Assembly: GCF_036373705.1 (NCBI RefSeq)
Contig: NW_027102659.1
Coordinates: 620,001 to 684,000 of the forward strand
DNA length: 64,000 nt
Source: Amia ocellicauda
Lineage: Eukaryota; Chordata; Actinopteri; Amiiformes; Amiidae
Direction of reading: 5' to 3'
Both the position numbers and the translations under genes were made by a program. Positions 54,175 through 64,000 of the stretch are shown piece by piece. The notes below the pieces were generated by a model, which saw only the letters and a list, made by a program, of their open reading frames with translations, did not search any database and was not told where the DNA came from. Positions within the stretch are counted from its first letter, which is position 1. Every line of letters starts with the position of its first letter.

Positions 54175-54268
54175 TTTTAAACCATGAATGAATTGTTGCA
54201 CCTTTTATCCTATCTCTTCACTACGTCACGACACACCGCCCTCTTAGAAGAGAGTAGCCCCTGAGCCG

Positions 54269-54673
54269 TCAGACCCCCCTCCAAAACCCCACACGTCGTC
54301 TGTCGTAGTTCTGCAAGCTTTCCCATTCACACCTTTCAAAACCCTGAGTCGGAGACTCCATTTCGCATTCTCTTGGACCCTCTTGCAAGCCTTCTAGAGT
54401 CTTATCCACAAGCCCCAGATCTCTCCAGGCCATCACCTTCAACCAGTCCTCATAAGAGTATTCAATTACCGTCTCAAAAGGTTCCAACGTACCCTCCTTC
54501 TCTCCCAAAGCAAGAAGCTCCACTCCAACATAGCTGGGATCCCTTTTAAAGCGGTAACCCCGTCGAGCCCCCCAGAACAACACCCAGGAGCGTTCAATCT
54601 TCAAATTGGTGAGTACAGGAACCCTTGCCCGGGATTGTTTCTTGCGGGGTTTCATGTTGATGTCGCTGGACAT
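54269..54673 (-). CDS. right-arm accessory ORF 3, 134-aa form (copy E)
   Basis: One residue different from copy D (ELLALGEKE versus ELFALGEKE). Same short form. Function unknown. Confidence 0.5.
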   Translation of the reverse strand: MSSDINMKPRKKQSRARVPVLTNLKIERSWVLFWGARRGYRFKRDPSYVGVELLALGEKEGTLEPFETVIEYSYEDWLKVMAWRDLGLVDKTLEGLQEGPRECEMESPTQGFERCEWESLQNYDRRRVGFWRGV

Positions 54674-54791
54674 GTTGAAGAAGCGGGATGTTTCAGAAGC
54701 TGAGAATTAAAGAGGTATTGCCTAAAAGAAGCGCGGGTTCTTAAATAGAGAGGAGAGTTTCGGGGCGTTGCCTTCAGAGGGGTGGGGGTAT

Positions 54792-54976
54792 TTATGGGTG
54801 GCCTTGTTGTTCAGGGTTTTATGGGTGTACACTTTCTGACGGATATGAGGTAGGAATAATTAAGGAAATAACTCTACCTAAAATCACGCCCCCCAATTAT
54901 GACGTAGGAATATTAATAAGCTTAGGGCATACGTCATAACAAAATAGGCCGCGCCCAAAAAACCCTACTATCTACT
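54792..54976 (-). repeat. right terminal inverted repeat of copy E
   Basis: 185 bp, ending CTACT and followed by CTTATG (54977-54982) and TAGTTGAAGG, the same flank as B and D. Confidence 0.93.
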
Positions 54977-55292
54977 CTTATGTAGTTGAAGGCGCAGTAT
55001 AGCTCTCATAGTCTGGTGGTGACGGAAGACCACCAGCCGTTTGAACAAGCCATTCAGCATCACCTTGTTGGGTTAAGTGCAGGCACTGTCAGAGCGCAGG
55101 GCGTCCTGCCTTTGAAAGAGTTTCCGAAGTGTCCTGATGTGCCCTTTAGCAATGCCAAACAGGTCTGTGAAAATGGCATCATTTCGCGGCACTTCAGACG
55201 CCATCTCACAGTCTAGCCGACCTGAAACGCCTGAGCCCGTTTTACCAGCAGGCTCCTACGGTAACCGTTTGAAGCAAGAGGTGGCGTTGTCA

Positions 55293-55365
55293 GTTTCCGT
55301 AGTGTAGCGGTTATCACATTCGCCTAACGCGCGAAAGGTCCCCGGTTCGAAACCGGGCGGAAACA
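55293..55365 (+). tRNA. tRNA-Val(AAC), A at the D/anticodon junction
   Basis: All stems pair; loop CTAACGC, T loop TTCGAAA, TTTT about 20 nt downstream. The junction base between D and anticodon stems is A rather than G. Confidence 0.72.
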
Positions 55366-55926
55366 GCCTGCTTTGGGCCGGCCCTTTTCGTCCTGCTTGC
55401 CCTCGTGGTTCCCCGCAGGCGGTGGGTGGCTTTTCTTCATTGGAGTGCCCGAAATCGGTGCTCTCAGAGCGTCCGTCCGTCGACAGGTTGAAATTGTAAA
55501 CGCTGGTGTAGCCACTTTTAATTAAAATCTGATGATGATGATGATGATGTTGTTGTTGTTGTTGTTCTTGTTGTCGTCGTAGTCGCCGTCATTATTATTG
55601 TTAAAGTAAAGCAGTAGTTAGATTTGTTGCTACCGTAAGGTGTAGAAGGCACAATAGCTCTGATAGTCTGGTGGTGAAGGAAGACCACCAGACGTTTGAA
55701 CAAGCCATTCAGCATCACCTTGTTGGGCTAAGTGCAGGCACTGTCAGAGCGCAGGGCGTCCTGCCTTTGAAAGAGTTTCCAAAGTGTCCTGATGTGCCCT
55801 TTAGCAATGCAATATAGGTCAGTGAAAATAGAAACCTTTATCTCACAGGCTGGCCCACGGGAAACGCCTGTGCGCGTTTTATCAGCCTGCTTCGATGGAA
55901 GCCATTCGAAACACCAGGACGGGTTG

Positions 55927-55999
55927 TTTTCCGTAGTGTAGTGGCTATCACGTTTGCCTCACACGCGAAAGGTCCCCGGTTCGAAACCGGGCGGAAACA
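55927..55999 (+). pseudogene. tRNA-Val(CAC)-like, degenerate
   Basis: The first acceptor base is T, unpaired, and the anticodon stem has a G-T pair (TTTGC/GCGAA). Anticodon loop CTCACAC kept. Confidence 0.65.
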
Positions 56000-56894
56000 A
56001 CCCCCGGTGCACGCGTGCCAGTGCCATGTTACCCGTCGCCTTCTCTCTGCCCCAAGGCCGGCCGTCGTTTTCTCTTCCTCGGAGTGGCAAGAAATCCTGA
56101 CCTTAAAAACAAACGATCGCAGAAGGGTAGCTTTGCGAGGCGCTGGAACTCACACTTTTAAAATCGATACATGTTGTAGCTGTTACAATACGACCGTAGC
56201 AGGATCAGCGACATTGCTGTTACTCTTATGTAGTCGAAGGCGCAGTATAGCTCTGATAGTCTGGTGGTGACGGAAGACCTCCAGCCGTTTGAACAAGCCA
56301 TTCAGCATCACCTTGTTGGGCTAAGTGCAGGCACTGTCAGAGCGCAGGGCGACCTGCCTTTGATAGAGTTTCCTAAGTGTCCCGAAATCGGTGCACTCAG
56401 AGCGTCCGTCCGTCGACAGGTTGAAATTGTAAACGCTGGTGTAGCCACTTTTAATTAAAATATGATGATGATGATGATGATGTTGTTGTTCTTGTTCTTG
56501 TTCTTGTTGTTGTTGTTGTTCTTGTTTTTCTTGTTGTCGTCGTGGTCGCCGTCATTATTATTGTTAAAGTAAAGCAGTTGTTAGATTTGTAGCTACCGTA
56601 AGGTGTAGAAGGCACAATAGCTCTGTGATTGTCTGATGGTGGCACAAGACGAGCAGCAGCTGTTTGAACAAGCCATTGAGCATCACCATGTTGGGGTAAG
56701 TGTAAGTCTTGTCATAGCTCAGGGCGTTCTTCCTTTGAAAGAGTTTCCAAAGTGTCCTGATGTGCCCTTGAGCAATGCAAAATAGGTCAGTGAAAATAGA
56801 AACCTTTATCTCACAGGCTGGCCCACGGGAAACCCCTGTGCGCGTTTTACCAGCCGGCTTCGATGGGAGCCATTTGAAACACCAGGACGGGTCG

Positions 56895-56967
56895 GTTTCC
56901 GTAGTGTAGTGGCTATCACGTGCGCCTCACACGCGAAAGGTCCCTGGTTCGAAACCGGGCGGAAACA
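56895..56967 (+). pseudogene. tRNA-Val(CAC)-like, anticodon-stem mismatch
   Basis: Acceptor and T arm intact; anticodon stem TGCGC against GCGAA has one mismatch. Loop CTCACAC. Confidence 0.65.
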
Positions 56968-57839
56968 ACCCGCGGTGCACGCGTGCCAGTGCCGTGTTAC
57001 CCGTCGCCATCTCTCTGCTCCAAGGCCGGCCGTCGTTTTCTCTTCCTCGGAGTGGCAAGAAATCCTGACCTTGAGAACAAACGATCGCAGAAGGGTAGCT
57101 TTGTGAGGCACTGGAACTGACACTTTTAAAATCGATACATGTTGTTGCTGTTACAATACGACCGTAGCAGGATCGGCGACATTGCTGTTACTCTTATCTA
57201 GTTGAAGGCGCAGTATAGCTCTGATAGTCTGGTGGTGACGGAAGACCACCAGCCGTTTGAACAAGCCATTCAGCATCACCTTGTTGGGCTAAACGCAGGC
57301 ACTGTCAGAGCGCAGGTCGTCCTGCCTTTGAAAGAGTTTCCGAAGTGTCCCGAAATCGGTGCACTCAGAGCGTCCGTCCGTCGACAGGTTGAAATTGTAA
57401 ACGCTGGTGTAGCCACTTTTAATTAAAATCTGATGATGATGATGTTGTTGTTGTTATTCTTGTTGTCGTCGTAGTCGCCGTCATTATTAATGTTAAAGTA
57501 AAGCAGTAGTTAGATTTGTTGCTACCGTAAGGTGTAGAAGGCAAAATAGCTCTGATAGTCTGGTGGTGAAGGAAGACCACCAGACGTTTGAACAAGCCAT
57601 TCAGCATCACCTTGTTGGGCTAAGTGCAGGCACTGTCAGAGCGCAGGGCGTCCTGCCTTTAAAAGAGTTTCCGAAGTGTCCTGATGTGCCCTTTAGCAAT
57701 GCCAAACAGGTCAGTGAAAATGGCATCCTTTCGCCGCACTTCAGACGACATCTCACAGCCTAGCCGACCTGAAACACCTGAGCCCGTTTTACCAGCAGGC
57801 TTTAACGGTAACCATTTGAAGCAAGAGGCAGCGGTGTCA

Positions 57840-57912
57840 GTTTCCGTAGTGTAGCGGTTATCACGTTCGCCTAACGCGCGAAAGGTCCCCGGTTCGAAAC
57901 CGGGCGGAAACA
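57840..57912 (+). tRNA. tRNA-Val(AAC)
   Basis: Complete cloverleaf, loop CTAACGC, both promoter boxes, TTTT about 20 nt downstream. Counterpart of 39299 in the preceding higher-order unit, with GTAGCGG in place of GTAGTGG in the D loop. Confidence 0.78.
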
Positions 57913-58097
57913 GCCTACTGTGGGCTGGCCCTTTTCGTCATGCTTGCCCTCGTGGTTCCCCGGAGGCGGTGGGTGTCTTTTCTTCATTGGAGTGCCCGTA
58001 ATCGATGCACTCAGAGCGTCCGTCCGTCGACAGGTTGAAATTGTAAACGCTGGTGTAGCCACTTTTAATTAAAATCTGATGATGATGATGATGATGA

Positions 58098-58128
<31 letters not shown>

Positions 58129-58210
58129 CTTGTTGTCATCGTGGTCGCCGTCATTATTATTGTTAAAGTAAAGCAGTAGTTAGATTTGTTGCTACCGTAA
58201 GGTGTAGAAG

Positions 58211-58712
58211 ACAACAGTAGGTATGGCGTGTGATATCAAAACATTCAGAATACTTTTAACCTATATAATTTATAAGCTTTGTAAAATAAACCCAAATATC
58301 TCTTTTGCGGGGATAAACGCTGTTCTGAGTAGTTTGTGACTTGTTTAATACCAAACAAAGCATCGCTATAAAAAATAAATAAAAAAATCACTGTAAAAGC
58401 GCTAGTTATTTTTGATCTTTATAGTTATTTTCTAGGCTCAGGTTGTTTTTTAGCGCTTATAAAGGCCTGAAATATTCTTAGTGGTTGTTGACTATAGGTC
58501 TTGATGCTTAAAAATGTTTTTTTGAGAGACCAAAAGGTTCTAATAAAAGTTTAGAGTAGAGAGGAGAGAGATCGTCTCCATCTTGGTTTCTATTTGAAAT
58601 TTGATGCAGTGTCATTTTATTGGTTGGTTTTGATATGTTAATTGGTAACAGGGTGGCACAAAGGCCAGACCAGAACAATGCCTTACAAGCAGATCCGGCA
58701 TGTGGCCATCAG
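58211..58712 (+). other. left arm of copy F, no supported gene
   Basis: Matches 39670-40170 of copy E. The A-run is interrupted here (AAAAAATAAATAAAAAAA near 58370). No ORF supported. Confidence 0.7.
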
Positions 58713-58718
58713 TATAAG
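58713..58718 (+). promoter_or_regulatory. candidate TATA-like element of left-arm gene (copy F)
   Basis: TATAAG about 70 bp before the ATG at 58786, as in copies B and E. Confidence 0.4.
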
Positions 58719-58785
58719 TATGAAGGTCTGGTCTTCAGCTCGACAGACTCACACTGACCTTTCGATTTAAGACTAAAGATCAACA

Positions 58786-60825
58786 ATGTCCGGAAACAAC
58801 ATCAGCGATTCGATTTAAACGAGTTTTTAGGCAAGTCTTCAGATTATTTTCATTGACTCAGAGCGTGTTGTGTGCATGTATTGTAAATAAGGCTATAACA
58901 TCTGTTTTAAGTTCTGTAAAATTATTTTTCAGCCAGTCAACAGGAGTTAATTCCCAACGCTGAGGAGATCATCTGGAACAACGACGGTAAGATTTTTGTG
59001 TTTGCGCTCATGGGTTCTTATGCATGGGTGTGTGTGGTTTTGAAGCGGCTCATTAGAGTTATGAAAACGTTTTAATATATATTAATGCCGGTCTCTTTAA
59101 TTACACAGAAACTATCGAAAGGCCTGTGATTAATGTCTCCGAGGATCGACCAAGAGAAGTGGTTGTCCCTAGACAGGCTGTCTGCCGACCGGGTAAGAAC
59201 TAAACCCCTGTTTGTTTGTATAACGTTTCTGTAAGATGTTTGAGTCCAGTTTTGTTAATTTAAAAAAATTATCCTGTCTAACAGTATTAAGAAACGTGGT
59301 TCGAGACAACGAAAGGCCTTCCACATCGAGGGCTTGTTTCGTTTTACCTTCGAGAACCGTAACCTTTCAAGAATCTGAAAGGCCGTCAGCCCCGGTATCT
59401 GATAGCTGTGAGTATATATCTGCAGCCTGTAAGAGGTTAAAGCTTTTTATAAAGCGGTGTGGTTAAAGGTTAAACATGTCTCTTACCTTCACAGCGGTGC
59501 AAAAAGCTAAACCAGCCGAAAAACATAAGAAACGATTATTCTGTGGAGGTAAGTAAGATCTTTCAAACTTTAATGTTTTTAAAAGGGCTTTTTTGCCCGT
59601 TGAGGGCTAATATTTAAGCGATGGGTGACCGTTTCCTGTAGGGCGGGGGGTTCTGGGAAAGATCTTTAGAAGTCCGGACAGGTCTAGGCTTGTTTCTGGG
59701 GAACGTGTTTAGAAATGACCGATTGCTGTACCGTCTGGTTAGGAAGTAAAGCCGTCCGAAAGGGTTTAGTAAGTTGTTTGGCTTATATCCCGCTATTATA
59801 CTTCTGTTTTAAAGTGGTTGTAGGAAAAGGCTTGAAGGTGTTCATTGTATTTAATATTTAAACAGATCGTGAAAACGTTTGTGAAACAGGAAGTCCCGGG
59901 ATCAGGAAGCGTTTACACTTGGAAGGTTCGATTAAAAATGAAATGTTGTTGTGTGTGTGTGTGTTTTATTAACAATATTACAGTTTTTAAAGAAACATTT
60001 AAGAAACAGTTTATTTACAGCGGCTTCTCTGTTTTACATTTATTATCAAGTCCTAATAAATATATTGTCTGTAAATAATAAGGCGTTGTAGTGAATGTCT
60101 AAGGCTATTTTCAAAGGTCTAAAAAAGCTAAAGGTTTTGAATGTCCTGGACATGTTGTTTTAAGTTTGATTTCTGTCACCGTTTAAAGATGTAAATGTAA
60201 TGTATATTTTTATTCTTCCCAAGACTCTTGGGATAGTCATTCTGTGAATGAGCTATTGAGGACAATTACCCCGTCTAAGTGGGATCAAACATCTTCCCCG
60301 GTGAGATCACCGAGAGGATCCCCCACGGTGGTCTTGGAGACCCCCCAACATCTACTCAGGCCACAGCCTTCTGGGAGTAATTCAACACCCCAGATTCAGC
60401 CCGCCGCATTGTCGGGCGGAACAAATACAGGCATCCAACAACCTCAGGGGTCGCCGTCAGTCAGGGCTGACACACCACCCAACGACGGCCTGGTTTCAAC
60501 ATCGTCCCCCCAGACCCGTTTCTTGGCTACAGAAACGCGGAACAGTACCCCGCGCTTGGCCAGGGTGTCACCGCAAAGGCCTTCTTGGTCTCCGTCCATG
60601 AGTATACGCTCGCTCCCTGCCTCCTTCGACCGAGATTTACCGGAGCGACCATCCTTTGAAGCTGAGCCAGGCCACCAGCCCCCGGAGCTACATCCTGAAG
60701 GTCGGCATGAGTTGCTACATACTTTGTTACAAAATCAAAGACTTGTGTTAGTGGGGCAAAACCTGGTGATAGAGAGCCAAAACATCCTTGTTAATACCCT
60801 TACTAACGAATTGTACCGTATTTAA
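58786..60825 (+). other. left-arm gene region with intron-like gaps (copy F)
   Basis: Same layout as copy E; the last open block (60244-60825) is 193 residues and Pro/Ser-rich. No family recognised. Confidence 0.5.
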
Positions 60826-60987
60826 TGTTTTAATAGACACAAAACGCCTTACTATTGTGGGTTGTTGGAAAAATAAAAAATAAATTAAAAAATGTCCTGA
60901 CTTGGTAAAAGAACTCACAAACTAAAGGATTATGAACAAGCTAGGGCCCCAAAAAGACCTTCCCGAGAGAACATCCCCGGCCCTGTT

Positions 60988-61806
60988 GTGAACTCCTCTG
61001 ATGTCCCAATGAACCTGGAACTATTACAAATGATAAATGATTTAAATAACCCCCAATTACCACCGATAGAATGTGAATTAACAGACTTACCGGTGAACCC
61101 CGACCTGTTACAGATGGTCAATGATCTAAATAACCACCTCCCACCGGTAGCGCTTATAGAGGTTCACCCCCTAGTTCACCCCGATTTGTTTGAAATGGTG
61201 GAGGCTTTGGAGGAGCTACCCCGACCAAATTCTGCCCCTATTATAAATGATTTGAGACAATTAGAACACAGGATGGCGGCAGAAGCAGCCATCACTATAG
61301 AGGAGGGTCTTGACATTAACCGGTTGGATATCTTTGAAGGACTTTTACAGGCTTTAAATGAGCCTCCTCAAAAAGGGGGTTTTGTAGATGTCAGCAGTGG
61401 GGGTGTTCGGAATGTGGAGGGTTCTGAGACTGATAAGGCTGTGGAGGACATGCTCTGTGAGAATGTAGGGGGTGAAGGCTTTGTTCAAAATGATGATGTG
61501 TCCAAAAGTACCAGTGATCCCGTGATTATAGATAGACCGGCCTATAACAATTTTGAAATGATTCAGCGTTTTAATTTTGCAGAACTTTTAAATTGTGACA
61601 ATTATGCAGAAATATTTGTCAACATACACGAGGCCTTGCAGAAAATGCTTGAACAGGTTGCTGAAAGGGTCAGACCTCGAGATGTTGTACAGTTAGAACT
61701 CAGAGGGGATGATTTGTTTAGCAACCTATCTGTAATGCTGAGTGGAGATAATTTAGATGTCTGGCTAAAATCGAAGCGTTATTGCAAAGTAACGCAGCCA
61801 TCTTAG
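60988..61806 (+). CDS. ORF with three LLxMVxxLN repeats, 272 aa (copy F)
   Basis: Translated product identical to that of 42447-43265. Open frame. Confidence 0.55.
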   Translation: MNSSDVPMNLELLQMINDLNNPQLPPIECELTDLPVNPDLLQMVNDLNNHLPPVALIEVHPLVHPDLFEMVEALEELPRPNSAPIINDLRQLEHRMAAEAAITIEEGLDINRLDIFEGLLQALNEPPQKGGFVDVSSGGVRNVEGSETDKAVEDMLCENVGGEGFVQNDDVSKSTSDPVIIDRPAYNNFEMIQRFNFAELLNCDNYAEIFVNIHEALQKMLEQVAERVRPRDVVQLELRGDDLFSNLSVMLSGDNLDVWLKSKRYCKVTQPS

Positions 61807-64000
61807 CTGATGAAAGTCTGTCTCTGGTAATGAATGTGGTTCGTAACCCTGAGGGTGGGGCGCTTAGAAGACTGTCGAAATGCTTGAAGAACGACATAAT
61901 TAGGACCAAGCTCAGGCAATTAGTGGTGAGATCCAGTGGGGACAATAAGCTCTGTTTTGCTTACAGTTTAATAAAACTACTCACCCCCGACATGCCTGAA
62001 CCCCAAGCTCTGCAAGAGGCTTTAATGCTTCATCAGAGGGCCGGCTTAAACTCTCAACAGATGGTTGCCTTTTCAGACATCACCAAGTTTGAGGAGTTGT
62101 TGTCTTTAAAAATTGTTGTGTGGTACCGTTGTGAGGTAAAGGAAGTATTTGTGAAATTTCAGACACATCCTGAAACCCATACACAGACACTGTTTCTCTT
62201 CCTAAGTGATAGTCATTACTTTGGAATAAAGAGTTTGACGGCTTTTTTGGGTTGTTCGTATGTTTGTCATTGGTGTTATAAGGCCTTCAATGATAAGCTT
62301 AAGCACCGATGTGACGGTTACTGTAATGTCTGTTTCAATCCGCAATGTCGTAAGGGTTTGGCCCCTACCATCCGATGTAAAGATTGCTTAAGGATTTGTC
62401 TCTCAGCGTTCTGTTTTTCCGAACATAAGGTACAGAGGGCCGCTGCTGAGAGGGGTTAAAAAATGGAGTTATTGTGATCAAACTAAATGTTGCCCGCAGT
62501 GTTGCCTCCAGTACCGTTTTCATGAGGTTAAACCACACAAATGTCTGGAGCCGAGATGCAGGATCTGTAATGCTGATTTAACCCCGGGGTCCGAACACCA
62601 GTGCTTTATTCAGCCGGTTAAAAAGGAGCCGCCGCACAACTGGTATGTCTTTTTTGATTTTGAATGCCGGCAAGAAAACGGGGTCCACGTTGCTAATTAT
62701 ATACACTGTATTGACATGTTGGATCGTGAGTGGTCAGCTAGCGGTGAGAGTTGTGTCAGGGATTTCTTTACGCGGTATCGAGGTCCAAAATACCTCAATT
62801 ACACATTTATTGCCCACAATGCTAAGGGTTATGATTCTTACATTTTGATGAAGTATCTGGTGGAAAATGGGGTGACCCCAAAAATAATAGCTCAGGGTAG
62901 CAAGATCATGTGTTTCACCGACGAAGCTTTCAACTAACGTTACATAGACTTGTTAAATTTCCTCCCCATGAAATTGAGCGCTTTGCCTAAGGCTCTGGGT
63001 TTTGAGGCTCAGAAGAAAGGTTGGTTCTGCCATTTTTTTAATACTAAGGACACTCAAAATTATCAAGGGTCCTACCCGCCCGCCTCTTATTATGGGGTTG
63101 ATACTATGATGTCTCATGAGAGGGAGGAATTCTTTAAATGGTACAATACGGTTAAGGGAGGTGTTTTTGATTTCCGAGAAGAGATGGCCGCTTATTGTAA
63201 AAATGATGTGGTGATCCTTAAAGAAGCCTGTGTGCGTTTCTGCGCCGAGGTTATCAACACATCGGGTCTCAACCCTTTGCAAAGTGTGACCATAGCGTCT
63301 CTCTGCATGAAAATGTATCGGTCCAATTTCTTGCAGAAAAACACTATAGCGGTCACCACTTCTGACAACTATCGTGCTAGACAAAAGAACTTTTCGACTG
63401 TCTCCATACAGTGGGTGGAATACCTGAGTGCCCGGGATAACATCTTCATCAGACATGCTTTAAATCAAGGGGAAGTAAAAATGGGGCCTTACTACTTAGA
63501 CGGTTTTAGCGACGTGTCCGGGCGGCGTACCGCTTATGAGTTTGCCGGTTGTATTTACCATGGCTGTCCTCAGTGCTTCGACCCAAACACCTTTAACCCC
63601 GTAACACTAAAACTCTGCGGTGATATGTACTATGATTTCCAGAAACGAATTGAAACTTTAAAAAACACCTATGGTTTGAACATGCTGGTGATTTGGGAAC
63701 ACGAGTGGACGACCCTGAAGCAACAGGATGCGGGGGTATAACGGTTTATGGAAACCTTGGACTTTCCTGAATGTCTAGAGCCCCGGGATGCGTTATTTGG
63801 GGGTTGTACCAATGCCCTCTGTTTACATTATGAGGTAAAGGAGGGTGAGAGAGTAGATTACTATGATTTCACCAGTCTGTACCCTTATGTCAACAAGACC
63901 AAAATGTACCCGGTGGGGCGTCCAACCATTGTTTATCGTGACTTTCTCGAAATCGGACATTACTTTCGTTTGATCAAAGTCACCATGTACCCTCCTCGCG
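61782..64000 (+). pseudogene. protein-primed DNA polymerase B region (copy F), broken, partial
   Basis: N-terminal block with LCFAYSLIKLL, Cys-rich domain (about 62250-62620), exonuclease blocks FFDFE (about 62650), AHNAKGYDSYIL (about 62815) and YCKNDVVIL (about 63195), then YDFTSLYPYVNK near 63860. The window ends before the remaining polymerase motifs. Broken. Confidence 0.88.

Larger units (their letters stand above)
39670..54976 (+). mobile_element. Polinton copy E, nearly full length, no left TIR
   Basis: 15,307 bp. It starts within the left arm at a junction shared exactly with copy F and ends with a full right TIR and CTTATG. All standard Polinton genes are recognisable, and the capsid, protease and several smaller frames are open; the whole is still broken in about half a dozen places. 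Overall the best-preserved gene set in the window. Confidence 0.94.
39670..58210 (+). repeat. 18,541-bp higher-order unit (copy E plus spacer)
   Basis: Positions in copy F follow copy E at an offset of 18,541 bp (42447 to 60988, 41703 to 60244, left boundaries 39670 to 58211). Both copies start at the same unusual left junction with a tRNA-repeat end, so the whole block of element plus spacer was duplicated. Confidence 0.9.
54983..58210 (+). repeat. tandem tRNA-Val repeat spacer between copies E and F
   Basis: Four tRNA-Val-like units (55293, 55927, 56895, 57840) alternating between the AAC and CAC classes, with GAT/GTT microsatellites near 55527-55570, 56461-56540, 57431-57470 and 58078-58135. 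An unoccupied Polinton target lies at 56225-56230 (CTTATGTAGTCGAAGG); a variant site is at about 57193. No host protein gene supported. Confidence 0.87.
58211..64000 (+). mobile_element. Polinton copy F, left part, runs off the window
   Basis: Starts at the same left junction as copy E and follows it closely through the left arm, the gapped left-arm gene, the repeat ORF and most of the polymerase, where the window ends. No left TIR. Broken in a few places within the visible part. Confidence 0.93.

Overview
The window looks like vertebrate, most probably teleost fish, genomic DNA. The evidence is a Tc1-type transposon with typical fish features, vertebrate-type tRNA-Val genes with internal Pol III promoters, GAT/GTT microsatellites, and a large Polinton/Maverick (adintovirus-like) element present in six full or partial copies. 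There is no sign of prokaryotic organisation.

Layout, left to right: copy A (1-2658, right part only); a tRNA-Val repeat spacer (2659-3680); copy B (3681-19253), the only copy with both terminal inverted repeats and a 6-bp target duplication CTTATG; a spacer with four tRNA-Val-like units and a Tc1 element (19260-23088); copy C (23089-28898, right part); a spacer duplicating the previous one, with Tc1 (28905-32733); copy D (32734-38992, right part); a one-tRNA spacer (38999-39669); copy E (39670-54976, nearly full length, no left TIR); a spacer with four tRNA units (54983-58210); and copy F (58211 to beyond 64000). All copies lie in the same orientation.

Each Polinton has the same plan. The left part is read on the plus strand: a left-arm gene with intron-like gaps, a repeat-containing ORF, protein-primed DNA polymerase B, a packaging ATPase and two small Polinton ORFs. 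The right part is read on the minus strand: adenovirus-type cysteine protease, major capsid protein, a basic core/membrane-active-like protein, minor capsid (penton-like) protein, chromodomain integrase and right-arm accessory ORFs of unknown function. The two sets converge at a short A/T-rich polyadenylation zone. All copies are treated as fossils. B and E keep most parts recognisable but are broken in roughly half a dozen places or more. Sequence similarity between copies is high (TIRs of B differ at about 3 of 185 positions by eye), so the element is young.

The main structural story is locus amplification rather than repeated transposition. The four right ends (B, C, D, E) all abut the same target-site flank, so they most likely descend from one insertion into a tandem tRNA-Val array. 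Offsets of 9,645 bp (B-C and C-D intervals) and 18,541 bp (E-F) show tandem segmental duplication. Copy C reads as a recombinant: its right part matches B and its left part matches D, with the switch inside the integrase gene.
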